Below are positions 1 through 6,961 of a stretch of 22,398 nt of DNA, piece after piece. Location of the stretch: positions 1-22,398 of the forward strand of contig CAAGIS010000150.1 of assembly GCA_900769985.1 (NCBI GenBank), in the 5' to 3' direction. Below the pieces are notes generated by a model. That model did no database searches and was not told the origin of the DNA. It worked only from the letters and a program-made list of their open reading frames with translations. How positions within the stretch are numbered: position 1 is the first letter of the stretch; every line of letters starts with the position of its first letter. Source of the DNA: Spirochaetia bacterium (GTDB lineage: Bacteria > Spirochaetota > Spirochaetia > Treponematales > Treponemataceae). The translations under genes were made by a program, and so were the position numbers.

Positions 1-258
1 ACTGTCCTTTTGATTGCAAAACAATATCAGCCTGACGAAAGCGCTGTAAAAGACCTAACTGATGCGTATAAAAAAGTTGCTTCAAAAACAATTCCGTATA
101 ACGGCGAACCTTTTGAACAGAATCAAACTACTTCGATTTTCCTTATAGATACGCAGAAAGATTATTTGAAAATGCTTCTGCTTCACTATACAGGTAGCAA
201 AAAAGATGTCATAACGAATGATGCAAAAGTCATTAATGACAGTTTTAAAGTAAAATAA
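1..258 (+). CDS. C-terminal part of an unrecognised protein, cut by the window edge
   Basis: The frame is open from base 1 and ends with TAA at 256-258, giving about 85 residues of a protein that starts outside the window. The visible part is hydrophilic, lysine-rich and without a membrane segment. I recognise no family. A TTG at 10 could be read as a start, but nothing resembling a Shine-Dalgarno site is visible and the frame is already open before it, so it is treated as internal. The next gene begins 25 bases downstream on the same strand, which suggests co-transcription. Confidence 0.6.
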   Translation, partial: TVLLIAKQYQPDESAVKDLTDAYKKVASKTIPYNGEPFEQNQTTSIFLIDTQKDYLKMLLLHYTGSKKDVITNDAKVINDSFKVK

Positions 259-283
259 CGTTTTTGTACGCTGACAGACTGCT

Positions 284-1165
284 ATGAGAAAGTTCTTTGT
301 AAAACTCTGTTTTATTTTTCTGCTGTTCTTCTCTTGCAGTTCTGTAAAGCAAAACGAAAAACAGAGTTCTATTCAAGTACAAAATTTTTCTTCACCGGAA
401 AATATTGAACTTGAATGGAACGAAATCAATGATTATGTTTCAAAAGCAGATTTTTACATTCAGGATTTTGGGGCGCTGTGTCATATTGTAAAAATTGACT
501 TGCAGAAAGAATCTCTTTGCATTGTTCCGTTTCCTGATGACATAACTTCAAAAAAAACGCTTTCTGCAGTTCAGTTTGCAAAAAAAAATAATTGCAGCGT
601 TGTTTTTAATACGACTCCTTATTCTCAAAAAGTAAAATTGCTTTCTAAAAAAAAGCCTGTCGGAATCATTCAGAATGGAAATATTATGTATTCTGCTCCA
701 AATGCACGATACTGTGCGCTTGCATTTTTTAAAACGCAGGAAGGAATTCGTGCAAAAATTATTCAATTTCAAAATAAAGAAGATTTGTCTACTGCCTTTA
801 CGCAGGATGAACTCCTTTTGTGTCACGGCGGTTTCTGGCAGATTTTAAAAGACGGCGATTTAATTCAATTTAAAGAGATTTACGACTCACGGACTGCGGT
901 GGGAGTTTCTAAAGACGAAAAAACGCTTTTTATTTTTATCGCCGAGGGTGAACGTAAAAACAAAAGCAAAGGTCTTTCGTATATGCAGTGCGCTTCGGTT
1001 TTAAAAAAAATCGGCGCTGAAAATGCAATGCAGTTTGACGGCGGAAATTCAACCTGCCTCATAATCAACGGAAAAAATGCGCTTTCATACTATAAAAATC
1101 CTATTTTACCAGCATTTATCGGTTTTTCTGAACGTTGCATTTATAAAGAACTTTCTAAAAACTAA
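284..1165 (+). CDS. Lipoprotein of the phosphodiester glycosidase (NAGPA / DUF2233) family
   Basis: The 293-residue protein begins with a basic start and a hydrophobic stretch ending in a relaxed spirochaetal lipobox (LLFFSC, Cys18), so it is predicted to be an exported lipoprotein. The body matches the phosphodiester glycosidase family, which includes the enzyme that uncovers mannose-6-phosphate in animals and many bacterial exported proteins. Visible family hallmarks are HGGFW at about 180-185, SRTAVG at 202-207, and the core motif FDGGNST at 251-257 followed by a short strand and ING. The bacterial substrate is unknown; a cell-envelope glycan or phosphodiester-linked sugar is an inference. 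No clear Shine-Dalgarno site precedes the ATG. The start is chosen because the signal peptide follows immediately. The gene lies 25 bases after the preceding one and is probably in the same unit. Confidence 0.8.
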   Translation: MRKFFVKLCFIFLLFFSCSSVKQNEKQSSIQVQNFSSPENIELEWNEINDYVSKADFYIQDFGALCHIVKIDLQKESLCIVPFPDDITSKKTLSAVQFAKKNNCSVVFNTTPYSQKVKLLSKKKPVGIIQNGNIMYSAPNARYCALAFFKTQEGIRAKIIQFQNKEDLSTAFTQDELLLCHGGFWQILKDGDLIQFKEIYDSRTAVGVSKDEKTLFIFIAEGERKNKSKGLSYMQCASVLKKIGAENAMQFDGGNSTCLIINGKNALSYYKNPILPAFIGFSERCIYKELSKN

Positions 1166-1210
1166 AATTAAAAAGAATCTCTTTAAAATTGTGATATTTT
1201 TCAGCGCAAT

Positions 1211-1239
1211 TTGACAAATTTTTGTATATGCCATATTAT
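1211..1239 (+). promoter_or_regulatory. Sigma-70-type promoter of the PilZ gene, abutting the start codon
   Basis: TTGACA (1211-1216, perfect -35) is followed by 17 bases and TATTAT (1234-1239). Only 8 bases separate the -10 from the ATG at 1248, so transcription is expected to start at or within a couple of bases of the start codon. No Shine-Dalgarno sequence is present. Confidence 0.75.
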
Positions 1240-1247
1240 ATAATTCT

Positions 1248-2306
1248 ATGGGAATTGTTACGAGCCAGCAAATACAGAATTATTATGATTTATTCAGGGA
1301 TACTGAAGTTACTTATACCAAAGATGTCTTAAAAACTCTGGCAGTAGACCCCCGTCAAATTTATATAAAGTGCAACGGTGCTCAGTGGCCATGCATTATA
1401 AATTCGACTTCTTTTCAGATTGCACGAATCATAATAGGAACAAAAGGTGGTGCTTTTGCTGCTCTTGCAAAAAAGGATCCGCCTCCTGTAAGCTTGAGGT
1501 TCTTTTTTCTGCAGCAGCATGACCAGCCGATAAGCTTTTTTGTAACAGGCAGAATTACGCAGATAAGCCAGTATATGAATTCTGCTGATCTTGCAATTGT
1601 TACGATTACTTTTACACAGCGTCCACCTGATGATTTGATTGACAAAATAGGTTCTCTTCTTGAAGCCAATTCAAATGCAATACGTAGAAAAGAAGAGCGT
1701 ATTGTCATTACAGATGATTCAAAACGACGTCTTGGAATTTCAAAAGATGAAACGATAATTTACATTCAAAATGTTCCTCGCCGGTGTATTTTGCGCGATA
1801 TTTCTTTTTCTGGTGCAAAGGTCATTCTTTTAGGAATTGAAAAATTTATAAAAGGCAAAGATTCAATTCTTAGAATTCACTTTGACGATCCTGACGAAAT
1901 AATTTTGCTCGAAGGGCATATTGTAAAAACAAGTCCTGTCGAAAACCGTGCAGAAATTATTTATGCCTGTCTGCAGTTTGACGAGTTAAAGGTACCGACT
2001 TCTTATAAAATAAGGATAAACACATACCTTACGACAATACGAAAAACAATCCTCAATGCAGTTCAGCAGGAGCAAAACTCAGGTAAAGATGCTCAAGCCC
2101 CGCAACAGGAACAGACTGTATCTCAAAGTGCGCCCCAGCAGGAATCAAACGCAGCACAGGGTTCTGAAAATGTTTCAGCAGCTGGCAGCCAGATTTCTGA
2201 TGCAGTGCAAAATAACGATGGTAATGAAAATTCTTCTGTTCAGGGTAATGACACAAAAGAAGAAACTTTGCCGGAAATGCCTGATATTCCAAATTCAACT
2301 GACTGA
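1248..2306 (+). CDS. PilZ-domain protein, probable cyclic-di-GMP receptor
   Basis: This is a 352-residue cytoplasmic protein with no signal peptide. Residues 1-140 form an N-terminal domain like those preceding PilZ in YcgR/PlzA-type proteins. A PilZ domain follows at about 145-255. It has RxxxR at 147-151 (R-K-E-E-R) and DxSxxG at 184-189 (D-I-S-F-S-G), which together bind cyclic-di-GMP in this family. Residues about 270-352 are a low-complexity tail rich in Gln, Ser, Asn and Glu, probably disordered. From memory, PilZ receptors in Treponema denticola and Borrelia affect motility and virulence; orthology is not tested here. The ATG is directly preceded by a promoter and lacks a Shine-Dalgarno site, so the mRNA is probably leaderless. 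A TPR gene follows after 27 bases, probably in the same operon. Confidence 0.85.
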   Translation: MGIVTSQQIQNYYDLFRDTEVTYTKDVLKTLAVDPRQIYIKCNGAQWPCIINSTSFQIARIIIGTKGGAFAALAKKDPPPVSLRFFFLQQHDQPISFFVTGRITQISQYMNSADLAIVTITFTQRPPDDLIDKIGSLLEANSNAIRRKEERIVITDDSKRRLGISKDETIIYIQNVPRRCILRDISFSGAKVILLGIEKFIKGKDSILRIHFDDPDEIILLEGHIVKTSPVENRAEIIYACLQFDELKVPTSYKIRINTYLTTIRKTILNAVQQEQNSGKDAQAPQQEQTVSQSAPQQESNAAQGSENVSAAGSQISDAVQNNDGNENSSVQGNDTKEETLPEMPDIPNSTD

Positions 2307-2333
2307 TTTATAAATTTTTAAGGAAAATCATTA

Positions 2334-3482
2334 ATGAAGCCAAATAGCCCTCTTGAATCAATTTATTTTATTTCTATCCCCGAAGGATTTGAACTTTCAA
2401 AAAATGCCATGCAGATTGATGTTACGATTCCTCTGCCTGTTCAAAAGAAAGATAAAGATGCTCCGGGGCAGTTTAACCCAAAAGAACTTACTCCTGAGCA
2501 GATTCTTGCAGGAATTCTTACAGTTCTTGCTTATGACAAGCATAATGAGCATCTCCAGTATTACCGTTCTATTCTGACACAGGCACGCCCGGACATAAAA
2601 AAAGAATTATCAGAAGCTGCAATTCTAAAAGTAAAAAACGAAGATTTTGAAATTGCAGAAGAAATTTTTTTAGCGCTGCAAGGACTTGACCCGGAAGATA
2701 AAGCCATAACATTGAATATGGCGCTCTTTTTTGACCAGCGTGCAGACAGCTACAGGCGCTCTGGATTGACCGAAGATGCCGATGCGTATGATGCCGAAGC
2801 ACTGTATTATTATAAAGATGCAATGGTTGCAGAACCTGCAATGCCGGATGCTTTTTTTAATGCCGGATTTTATTATTTAAAGCAGAAAGATTATGTAAAT
2901 GCAAAAGATGCTTTTGAAACATACGTTGCATTAACGTGTGACATAAAAGACGAAGATTTAGGCGAAAACGGCATTTACAAAAAAGAGCGTGCGCAGGAAA
3001 TCATCAATAACATAAAAAATCAGAACATGGATGATGCAAGATTTAAATCTGCATTTGACTTGATTTCGCGCGGGGAAGAAGAAAAAGGTCTTGAACAGAT
3101 ACGCCTTTTTTTGCAGAACAATCCGCACGTATGGAATGCATGGTTTATGCTCGGCTGGGGTCTTAGAAAAATCGGACGCTATCAGGACGGAATAAACGCA
3201 TTTACAAAAGCAATCGAATGTGGTGGCGATACAAATTCTGACACGTTCAACGAACTTGCAATTTGCTATCTTGAAACAGGTAATTTTAACAAAGCAAAAG
3301 AGTCTTTAATGCAGGCACTTTCTATTGAACCTGAAAGTACAAAAATTATGTCAAATTTGGGCTACCTTGCATTAAAAGAGGGCAATACTTCCGAAGCACA
3401 AAAATATTTTTCTGCTGTACTTGAGTATGACCCGGATGACAAAATTGCGCAGGCAGAATTACACAAACTTGAGCAGCAGTAG
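2334..3482 (+). CDS. TPR-repeat protein downstream of the PilZ gene
   Basis: This is a 382-residue soluble protein without a signal peptide. After a unique N-terminal segment (about 1-60), the rest is helical and TPR-like. The clearest repeats lie at about 168-200 (ending YVAL), 272-306, 312-345 and 346-380, with typical W/L-G-Y-A-P spacing (for example N-A-G-F-Y-Y-L-K and N-L-G-Y-L-A-L-K). Such repeats are protein-interaction scaffolds, and no catalytic motif is visible. The start ATG has an AAGGA Shine-Dalgarno site 8-9 bases upstream, unlike the preceding gene. The 27-base gap and shared strand suggest it is co-expressed with the PilZ protein and may act with it, but that is inference. It converges with the DUF192 gene. 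Confidence 0.8.
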   Translation: MKPNSPLESIYFISIPEGFELSKNAMQIDVTIPLPVQKKDKDAPGQFNPKELTPEQILAGILTVLAYDKHNEHLQYYRSILTQARPDIKKELSEAAILKVKNEDFEIAEEIFLALQGLDPEDKAITLNMALFFDQRADSYRRSGLTEDADAYDAEALYYYKDAMVAEPAMPDAFFNAGFYYLKQKDYVNAKDAFETYVALTCDIKDEDLGENGIYKKERAQEIINNIKNQNMDDARFKSAFDLISRGEEEKGLEQIRLFLQNNPHVWNAWFMLGWGLRKIGRYQDGINAFTKAIECGGDTNSDTFNELAICYLETGNFNKAKESLMQALSIEPESTKIMSNLGYLALKEGNTSEAQKYFSAVLEYDPDDKIAQAELHKLEQQ

Positions 3483-3485
3483 GTG

Positions 3486-3504
3486 TTAAAAAACGGCTTT
3501 TTAA
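3486..3504. terminator. Weak bidirectional hairpin between convergent genes
   Basis: TTAAAAA (3486-3492) pairs with TTTTTAA (3498-3504) around an ACGGC loop, between two convergent stop codons. The stem is only A:T pairs and overlaps the last codon of the minus-strand gene, so this is a weak candidate. Confidence 0.35.
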
Positions 3505-3974
3505 AGACCTGATAGAGAACTGATTTCAACTTTGTCACCAGGCTTTATGCCGTTTTTCTGAAACCAGCCTTTAGGAACTTCAAGCGCATACCGCACTGAA
3601 CTTGTACTCTGCACTCCTGCAAGGCTGAACGGTGTCATGTCAAAGATGTCGCGTATAATTCCGTTTTTATCGATATAAGCGATTGACAGAGCTGTAGGTG
3701 TATTTTTCATCCAGAAAGTTAAAATCATGTCATATTCAAAAATAAAAATCATTCCAGTTCCGTCAGGAATTTTTTTTCTGTTCATAAAACCATATGCACG
3801 TTCAGATTCTGTCTTTGCAATTTCAACTTTGACAGAAACAGTGCTTTCGTCCGCTTTTTTAATTACAAGAGTTGTTTCTGCCATTTTTTTTGAAGCGCAC
3901 GAAGAGGCAGAAAGAAGAAACATTGCAAGGACAAATATCAAATTTTTAAAGTTCATTTTTTTTATTAAGTTCAT
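3501..3974 (-). CDS. DUF192-family lipoprotein
   Basis: The 157-residue protein has an N-terminal hydrophobic segment ending in LLSASSC (about Cys26), a lipobox-like signal, and is predicted to be an envelope lipoprotein. The rest is a full DUF192 domain. Its hallmarks are a GFMNRKKIPDGTGMIF-type block, FWMKNT, a G-I-I-R-D turn, and the C-terminal RYALEVPKGWF block before a GDKVEIS strand. DUF192 is a small beta-rich domain of unsettled function, sometimes fused to or found beside other envelope proteins. The ATG at 3974 is supported by GAGGAAC about 5 bases upstream; a second in-frame ATG six codons later lacks a Shine-Dalgarno site. It lies 31 bases behind the preceding secreted-protein gene and is probably the last gene of a three-gene operon. 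Confidence 0.85.
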   Translation of the reverse strand: MNLIKKMNFKNLIFVLAMFLLSASSCASKKMAETTLVIKKADESTVSVKVEIAKTESERAYGFMNRKKIPDGTGMIFIFEYDMILTFWMKNTPTALSIAYIDKNGIIRDIFDMTPFSLAGVQSTSSVRYALEVPKGWFQKNGIKPGDKVEISSLSGL

Positions 3975-4005
3975 TTTGTTCCTCGTATAAAATAGGGTAA
4001 AAAAA

Positions 4006-4602
4006 TCAAAGGCTGTCTAAAAAGTCTTCCCGGAGTTTTTCGTTTGCAGTTTTTTCTACGCGCGATTCATCTATGAGCGAATTAAAAGTGTCAAGCTGAA
4101 TGTATTTTAATGCAAGAGGCCGCTCCAGACTGAACTGAACAGTATCATTTTTCCACACTGCGCGCTCAGGACTAAATTCTACAGGCTCGCCGTATTTTTT
4201 GCATAGAGAACTGTAAACGCTGTAATAGTCAACTTTTTTTCTGTTCAAGTTCAAAGTTATTATGTAAAGTTTGTCTTCAAAAAACTGGAACCAGCACTGT
4301 TCAAGAAAAGACCAGCGCGCAAAATCCCTCGCATCAGTTTCAATTAAAACCCGATTTTCCCCCGGCAAAAGAGAAACATCTCTGTCGCCATTGTAACCAA
4401 AATCTGAATTTTTCTTTAAGGCATCTTTTGTTTCGTCAACAGTCATTCCAAGGTTTACACCGCCGTAACCTGACGGTAAATCTTCTGTTTGCATGGAATC
4501 ATCAGAAGAATTTTGCGCAAAAGAAAAATACGTAAAAAAAGAAATTAAAAAGAGGAGAAAAATTTTTTTTGAAAAATTTGTTAAAAGCTTTACACAGTTC
4601 AT
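4006..4602 (-). CDS. Secreted protein of unknown function
   Basis: This 198-residue protein has a classical signal peptide: a basic start, a hydrophobic core FLLFLISFFTYFS, and a probable cleavage after SFA before QNSS. I do not recognise the mature domain. It opens with an acidic linker, then GVNLGMTVDETKDALKK, a phrasing common in small exported proteins that carry a repeated sheet-helix unit. Later parts include WFQFFEDKLYIITL and KKYGEPVEF, resembling lipoprotein-like domains that compare sequence-length terms, but this does not give a function. ATG at 4602 is chosen; an in-frame TTG at 4608 would add two residues. No good Shine-Dalgarno site is visible, and the start lies 17 bases after the stop of the upstream cNMP-domain gene, so translational coupling is likely. 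Confidence 0.7.
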   Translation of the reverse strand: MNCVKLLTNFSKKIFLLFLISFFTYFSFAQNSSDDSMQTEDLPSGYGGVNLGMTVDETKDALKKNSDFGYNGDRDVSLLPGENRVLIETDARDFARWSFLEQCWFQFFEDKLYIITLNLNRKKVDYYSVYSSLCKKYGEPVEFSPERAVWKNDTVQFSLERPLALKYIQLDTFNSLIDESRVEKTANEKLREDFLDSL

Positions 4603-4619
4603 TAACAAAAGTATCGGAA

Positions 4620-5807
4620 TTATTTTCTCGTTTGTTTACGATAAAATGCAGCCTGTTTTGCAAGTTCAACGCAATTAGGAATAAATATTTTTCCGTTTAC
4701 GATTTTAACGTGCTGGTCGTTCTGAAACTCATAGGCAGCTGTTGCCTGCTGGTTTTGCGGAATTCCGCACATATCAATTACGTCTTGAACTGTTAAATCT
4801 GTCTGATAATTTGACCCCGGTGCAATGTTTACTTTTGATTTTTCCATTTGCAGTGCAAGCATATCTATTAACTTCATTACAGGCGTCTGCAATTGAGTAT
4901 TTGCAAGCTGGCGGTACATAGACCACAGGCGTTCAGCGAGCGTTGTAGTAAGGCGCGCAATCAGTTGCGGTTGAGTTGCTACCATCTGGTCAAAGTTTTT
5001 GCGGTTGACAGTCATGAGCCGGCAGTTTTCATGCGCAATCGCACTTGCAGAACGCGGCTTGTTTTCAAGCAATGCCATTTCTCCGAACATGTCGCCTTTC
5101 TTTAAAACTGCAAGAATTACTTCGCGACCGTCAACAACTTTTGTAATGCGTACGGCGCCTTCCTGAATAATGAACATATCAGCGCCTGCCTGACACTCAG
5201 AAAAAATCATTGTACCTTTCGGATAGACACGCAGTAATTCCGAAGTAGGTTCAAAATATACGGCATGCGTTTTTGGTTTTAACTGGATGAATTTTTGTTT
5301 TGCAATTGCGGCATTTGCTCCGATAGGACACGCTTTTAAATACTGGTAATAACCATAAATTGCAATGTCAAATTTCTTTTCTTTCTCGTAAAAACTTGCA
5401 CTTGCAAAAATCTGTTCAGGAGATTCTTTTACAACATTATTCAATGCAAGTTTTGTCAAGTTCTCATTTAAAAGGCGCATTTTGTTTGCAAAAGTACGGA
5501 TAATTTTCATTGCAACGGGAGTATTGCGTTCTATTAATTCCGGGTACTGGTTTCTTCTTACAGAAATGCAGACAACATCAGTCATTGCAACGGCAGATTC
5601 AATTTGAAGGTGATTTGACATACACGGAATTACACCGATAAAATCACCTGGCCCTAAGATATTATTTGATTCATTTACAGGAATTTTTGTTTCGTGCAGG
5701 CAATGAACATGACCTACCTGAATGATGAAGAACCTGTCACTAGTGTCCTGTCCTTCAACGACAATGTAAGAGCCCTTAGAAAAATTAACAAATGAAAGCT
5801 GCAGCAT
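4620..5807 (-). CDS. Protein with two cyclic-nucleotide-binding domains and a C-terminal helix-turn-helix-like region (Crp/Fnr-like)
   Basis: In this 395-residue soluble protein, residues about 1-110 form a first cNMP-binding fold that lacks the usual phosphate-binding cassette (GDFIGVIPCMSNH instead of FGE...PR.A). Residues about 130-170 resemble a TPR-like helical hairpin (EKEKKFDIAIYGYYQYLKACP). Residues about 185-300 form a second cNMP fold with a near-perfect cassette: FGE at 241-243 and PRSA at 251-254. Residues about 310-385 resemble the Crp winged helix (LTVQDVIDMCGIPQ...), but the recognition helix is divergent. It is likely a nucleotide-responsive regulator; DNA binding is inferred. 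The start has GGGAG about 9 bases upstream and a clear promoter, and it heads the operon continuing to the DUF192 gene. Confidence 0.85.
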   Translation of the reverse strand: MLQLSFVNFSKGSYIVVEGQDTSDRFFIIQVGHVHCLHETKIPVNESNNILGPGDFIGVIPCMSNHLQIESAVAMTDVVCISVRRNQYPELIERNTPVAMKIIRTFANKMRLLNENLTKLALNNVVKESPEQIFASASFYEKEKKFDIAIYGYYQYLKACPIGANAAIAKQKFIQLKPKTHAVYFEPTSELLRVYPKGTMIFSECQAGADMFIIQEGAVRITKVVDGREVILAVLKKGDMFGEMALLENKPRSASAIAHENCRLMTVNRKNFDQMVATQPQLIARLTTTLAERLWSMYRQLANTQLQTPVMKLIDMLALQMEKSKVNIAPGSNYQTDLTVQDVIDMCGIPQNQQATAAYEFQNDQHVKIVNGKIFIPNCVELAKQAAFYRKQTRK

Positions 5808-5828
5808 TCCAAATATCTCCCTGCTGAT

Positions 5829-5857
5829 ATATTAATATACAGTAAACCTTTTTTCAA
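5829..5857 (-). promoter_or_regulatory. Sigma-70-type promoter of the cNMP-domain gene operon
   Basis: On the minus strand, TTGAAA (5857-5852) is followed by 17 bases and TAATAT (5834-5829). This leaves a leader of roughly 15 bases containing a GGGAG ribosome site before the ATG at 5807, a conventional leader. Confidence 0.7.
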
Positions 5858-5897
5858 TTATCGGAATTTAAAAAAAGTAATTTACAAAAATATTTTT

Positions 5898-6854
5898 TCA
5901 TTTAAATATAATCTCTTCTTCAAGTTTAAATCCTGTTTTTTCCTTTACGGTGTTTTTTATAAAATCAACAAGCTGTTTTATCTCTGATTGTGTCGCGTTT
6001 CCCATATTTATTATAATGTTTCCGTGCCAGTCAGAAATTTTTGCCCCGCCGATTGAATAACCTTTGAGCCCCAGTTCATCAATAATCTGACCTGTCGGCT
6101 TTCCAAACGAATGGTTGTTTTTAAAGACGCTTCCTGCACAAGGAAATTTAAAATGACCTTTTTCAATTCTTTCCTTCATAAAAGCTCTTGCCCTGTCTGC
6201 AATTTGTTGCGCCATAGAACCGCTTTCTTTTGTGACTTTAAATTCTGCAGATAAAATGATGTCAGTTGAATTTGTAAAAGGCGATTTTTTGTATTCCCAC
6301 ATACTTTTGTCAGAATGAAGTATGTTCTTCTTATACGCTGAACTTAACGCATGCAAGTTTTCTTTTTTAATATATTCAATGTCTTTTACAACATCGCTTA
6401 CTTCAAGATTAAAACAGCGCGCATTCATATAACAGGCGCCACCTACAGTTCCAGGCAGACCGCAAAAATATTCAAGCCCTGAGTAACAGTTTTTTACGGC
6501 AAAATTTACAAGTGAATTCATCAGAACGCCGCACTGACATTTTAAAACGGCAGTTTTTTCACCGGTTTTTATTTCTTCGATTTTATTCAGCTTTAATGTA
6601 GAAATTACTGCACCGGAAAAACCTTTGTCAGAAAAAACGATGTTCGTTCCGCCGCCTAAAATGAAATACGGAATTTGATTTTGTTCAAAGATATTTACGC
6701 ATTTTATCAGTGCATTTTCAGAAAGAGGTTCTATTAAAAGTTCAGCTTTTCCGCCGACTTTAAAAGAAAAACGGCGTGCCATCTGTTCATCTTCAAAAAC
6801 TGCAAAATCGCTGTCTGTCTTGAAATTTTGTGCTATTTCCCGTAAATTATTCAT
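5898..6854 (-). CDS. murB: UDP-N-acetylenolpyruvoylglucosamine reductase (MurB)
   Basis: MurB carries out the second committed step of peptidoglycan precursor synthesis in the cytoplasm, reducing enolpyruvyl-UDP-GlcNAc to UDP-MurNAc with NADPH and FAD. The 318-residue protein is the usual length. Visible motifs are the FAD-binding ILGGGTNIVFSD (65-76) and GLPGTVGGACYMNA (132-145), the substrate-binding Y-K-K-S-P-F (188-193), AGSVFKN with the proton-donor serine at 242, and the C-terminal LEEEIIF supplying the catalytic glutamate (about 312-314). The ATG at 6854 lacks a Shine-Dalgarno site and sits 6 bases after a -10 box. The gene is divergent from cysS across 107 bases, and the cNMP-domain gene 90 bases downstream has its own promoter. 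Confidence 0.96.
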   Translation of the reverse strand: MNNLREIAQNFKTDSDFAVFEDEQMARRFSFKVGGKAELLIEPLSENALIKCVNIFEQNQIPYFILGGGTNIVFSDKGFSGAVISTLKLNKIEEIKTGEKTAVLKCQCGVLMNSLVNFAVKNCYSGLEYFCGLPGTVGGACYMNARCFNLEVSDVVKDIEYIKKENLHALSSAYKKNILHSDKSMWEYKKSPFTNSTDIILSAEFKVTKESGSMAQQIADRARAFMKERIEKGHFKFPCAGSVFKNNHSFGKPTGQIIDELGLKGYSIGGAKISDWHGNIIINMGNATQSEIKQLVDFIKNTVKEKTGFKLEEEIIFK

Positions 6855-6860
6855 AACTGT

Positions 6861-6889
6861 ACTATAATGAATTTTATGTTAAATATAAA
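6861..6889 (-). promoter_or_regulatory. Promoter of murB, abutting the start codon
   Basis: On the minus strand, TTTATA (6889-6884, 4 of 6 to consensus) is followed by 17 bases and TATAGT (6866-6861), then 6 bases and the ATG at 6854. The predicted first transcribed base is about the A of the ATG. Confidence 0.55.
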
Positions 6890-6893
6890 CCCG

Positions 6894-6910
6894 CGTTTTT
6901 TATAAAAACG
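6894..6910. repeat. Inverted repeat in the murB-cysS divergent intergenic region
   Basis: CGTTTTT (6894-6900) and AAAAACG (6904-6910) form a perfect 7-base inverted repeat around TAT. It lies just upstream of the murB -35 and about 50 bases before the cysS start. It could be a regulator-binding site shared by both genes or a chance AT-rich palindrome. Confidence 0.35.
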
Positions 6911-6961
6911 TGAAACTTTTATCATTATTTTTATGTTTGTATTTAATATATCGAGGTAAAT

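Noticed and set aside
2053..2313. Open frames on either strand over the tail of the PilZ gene
   Set aside because: They are shadows created by the biased, repetitive Gln/Ser/Asn codons of the real gene.
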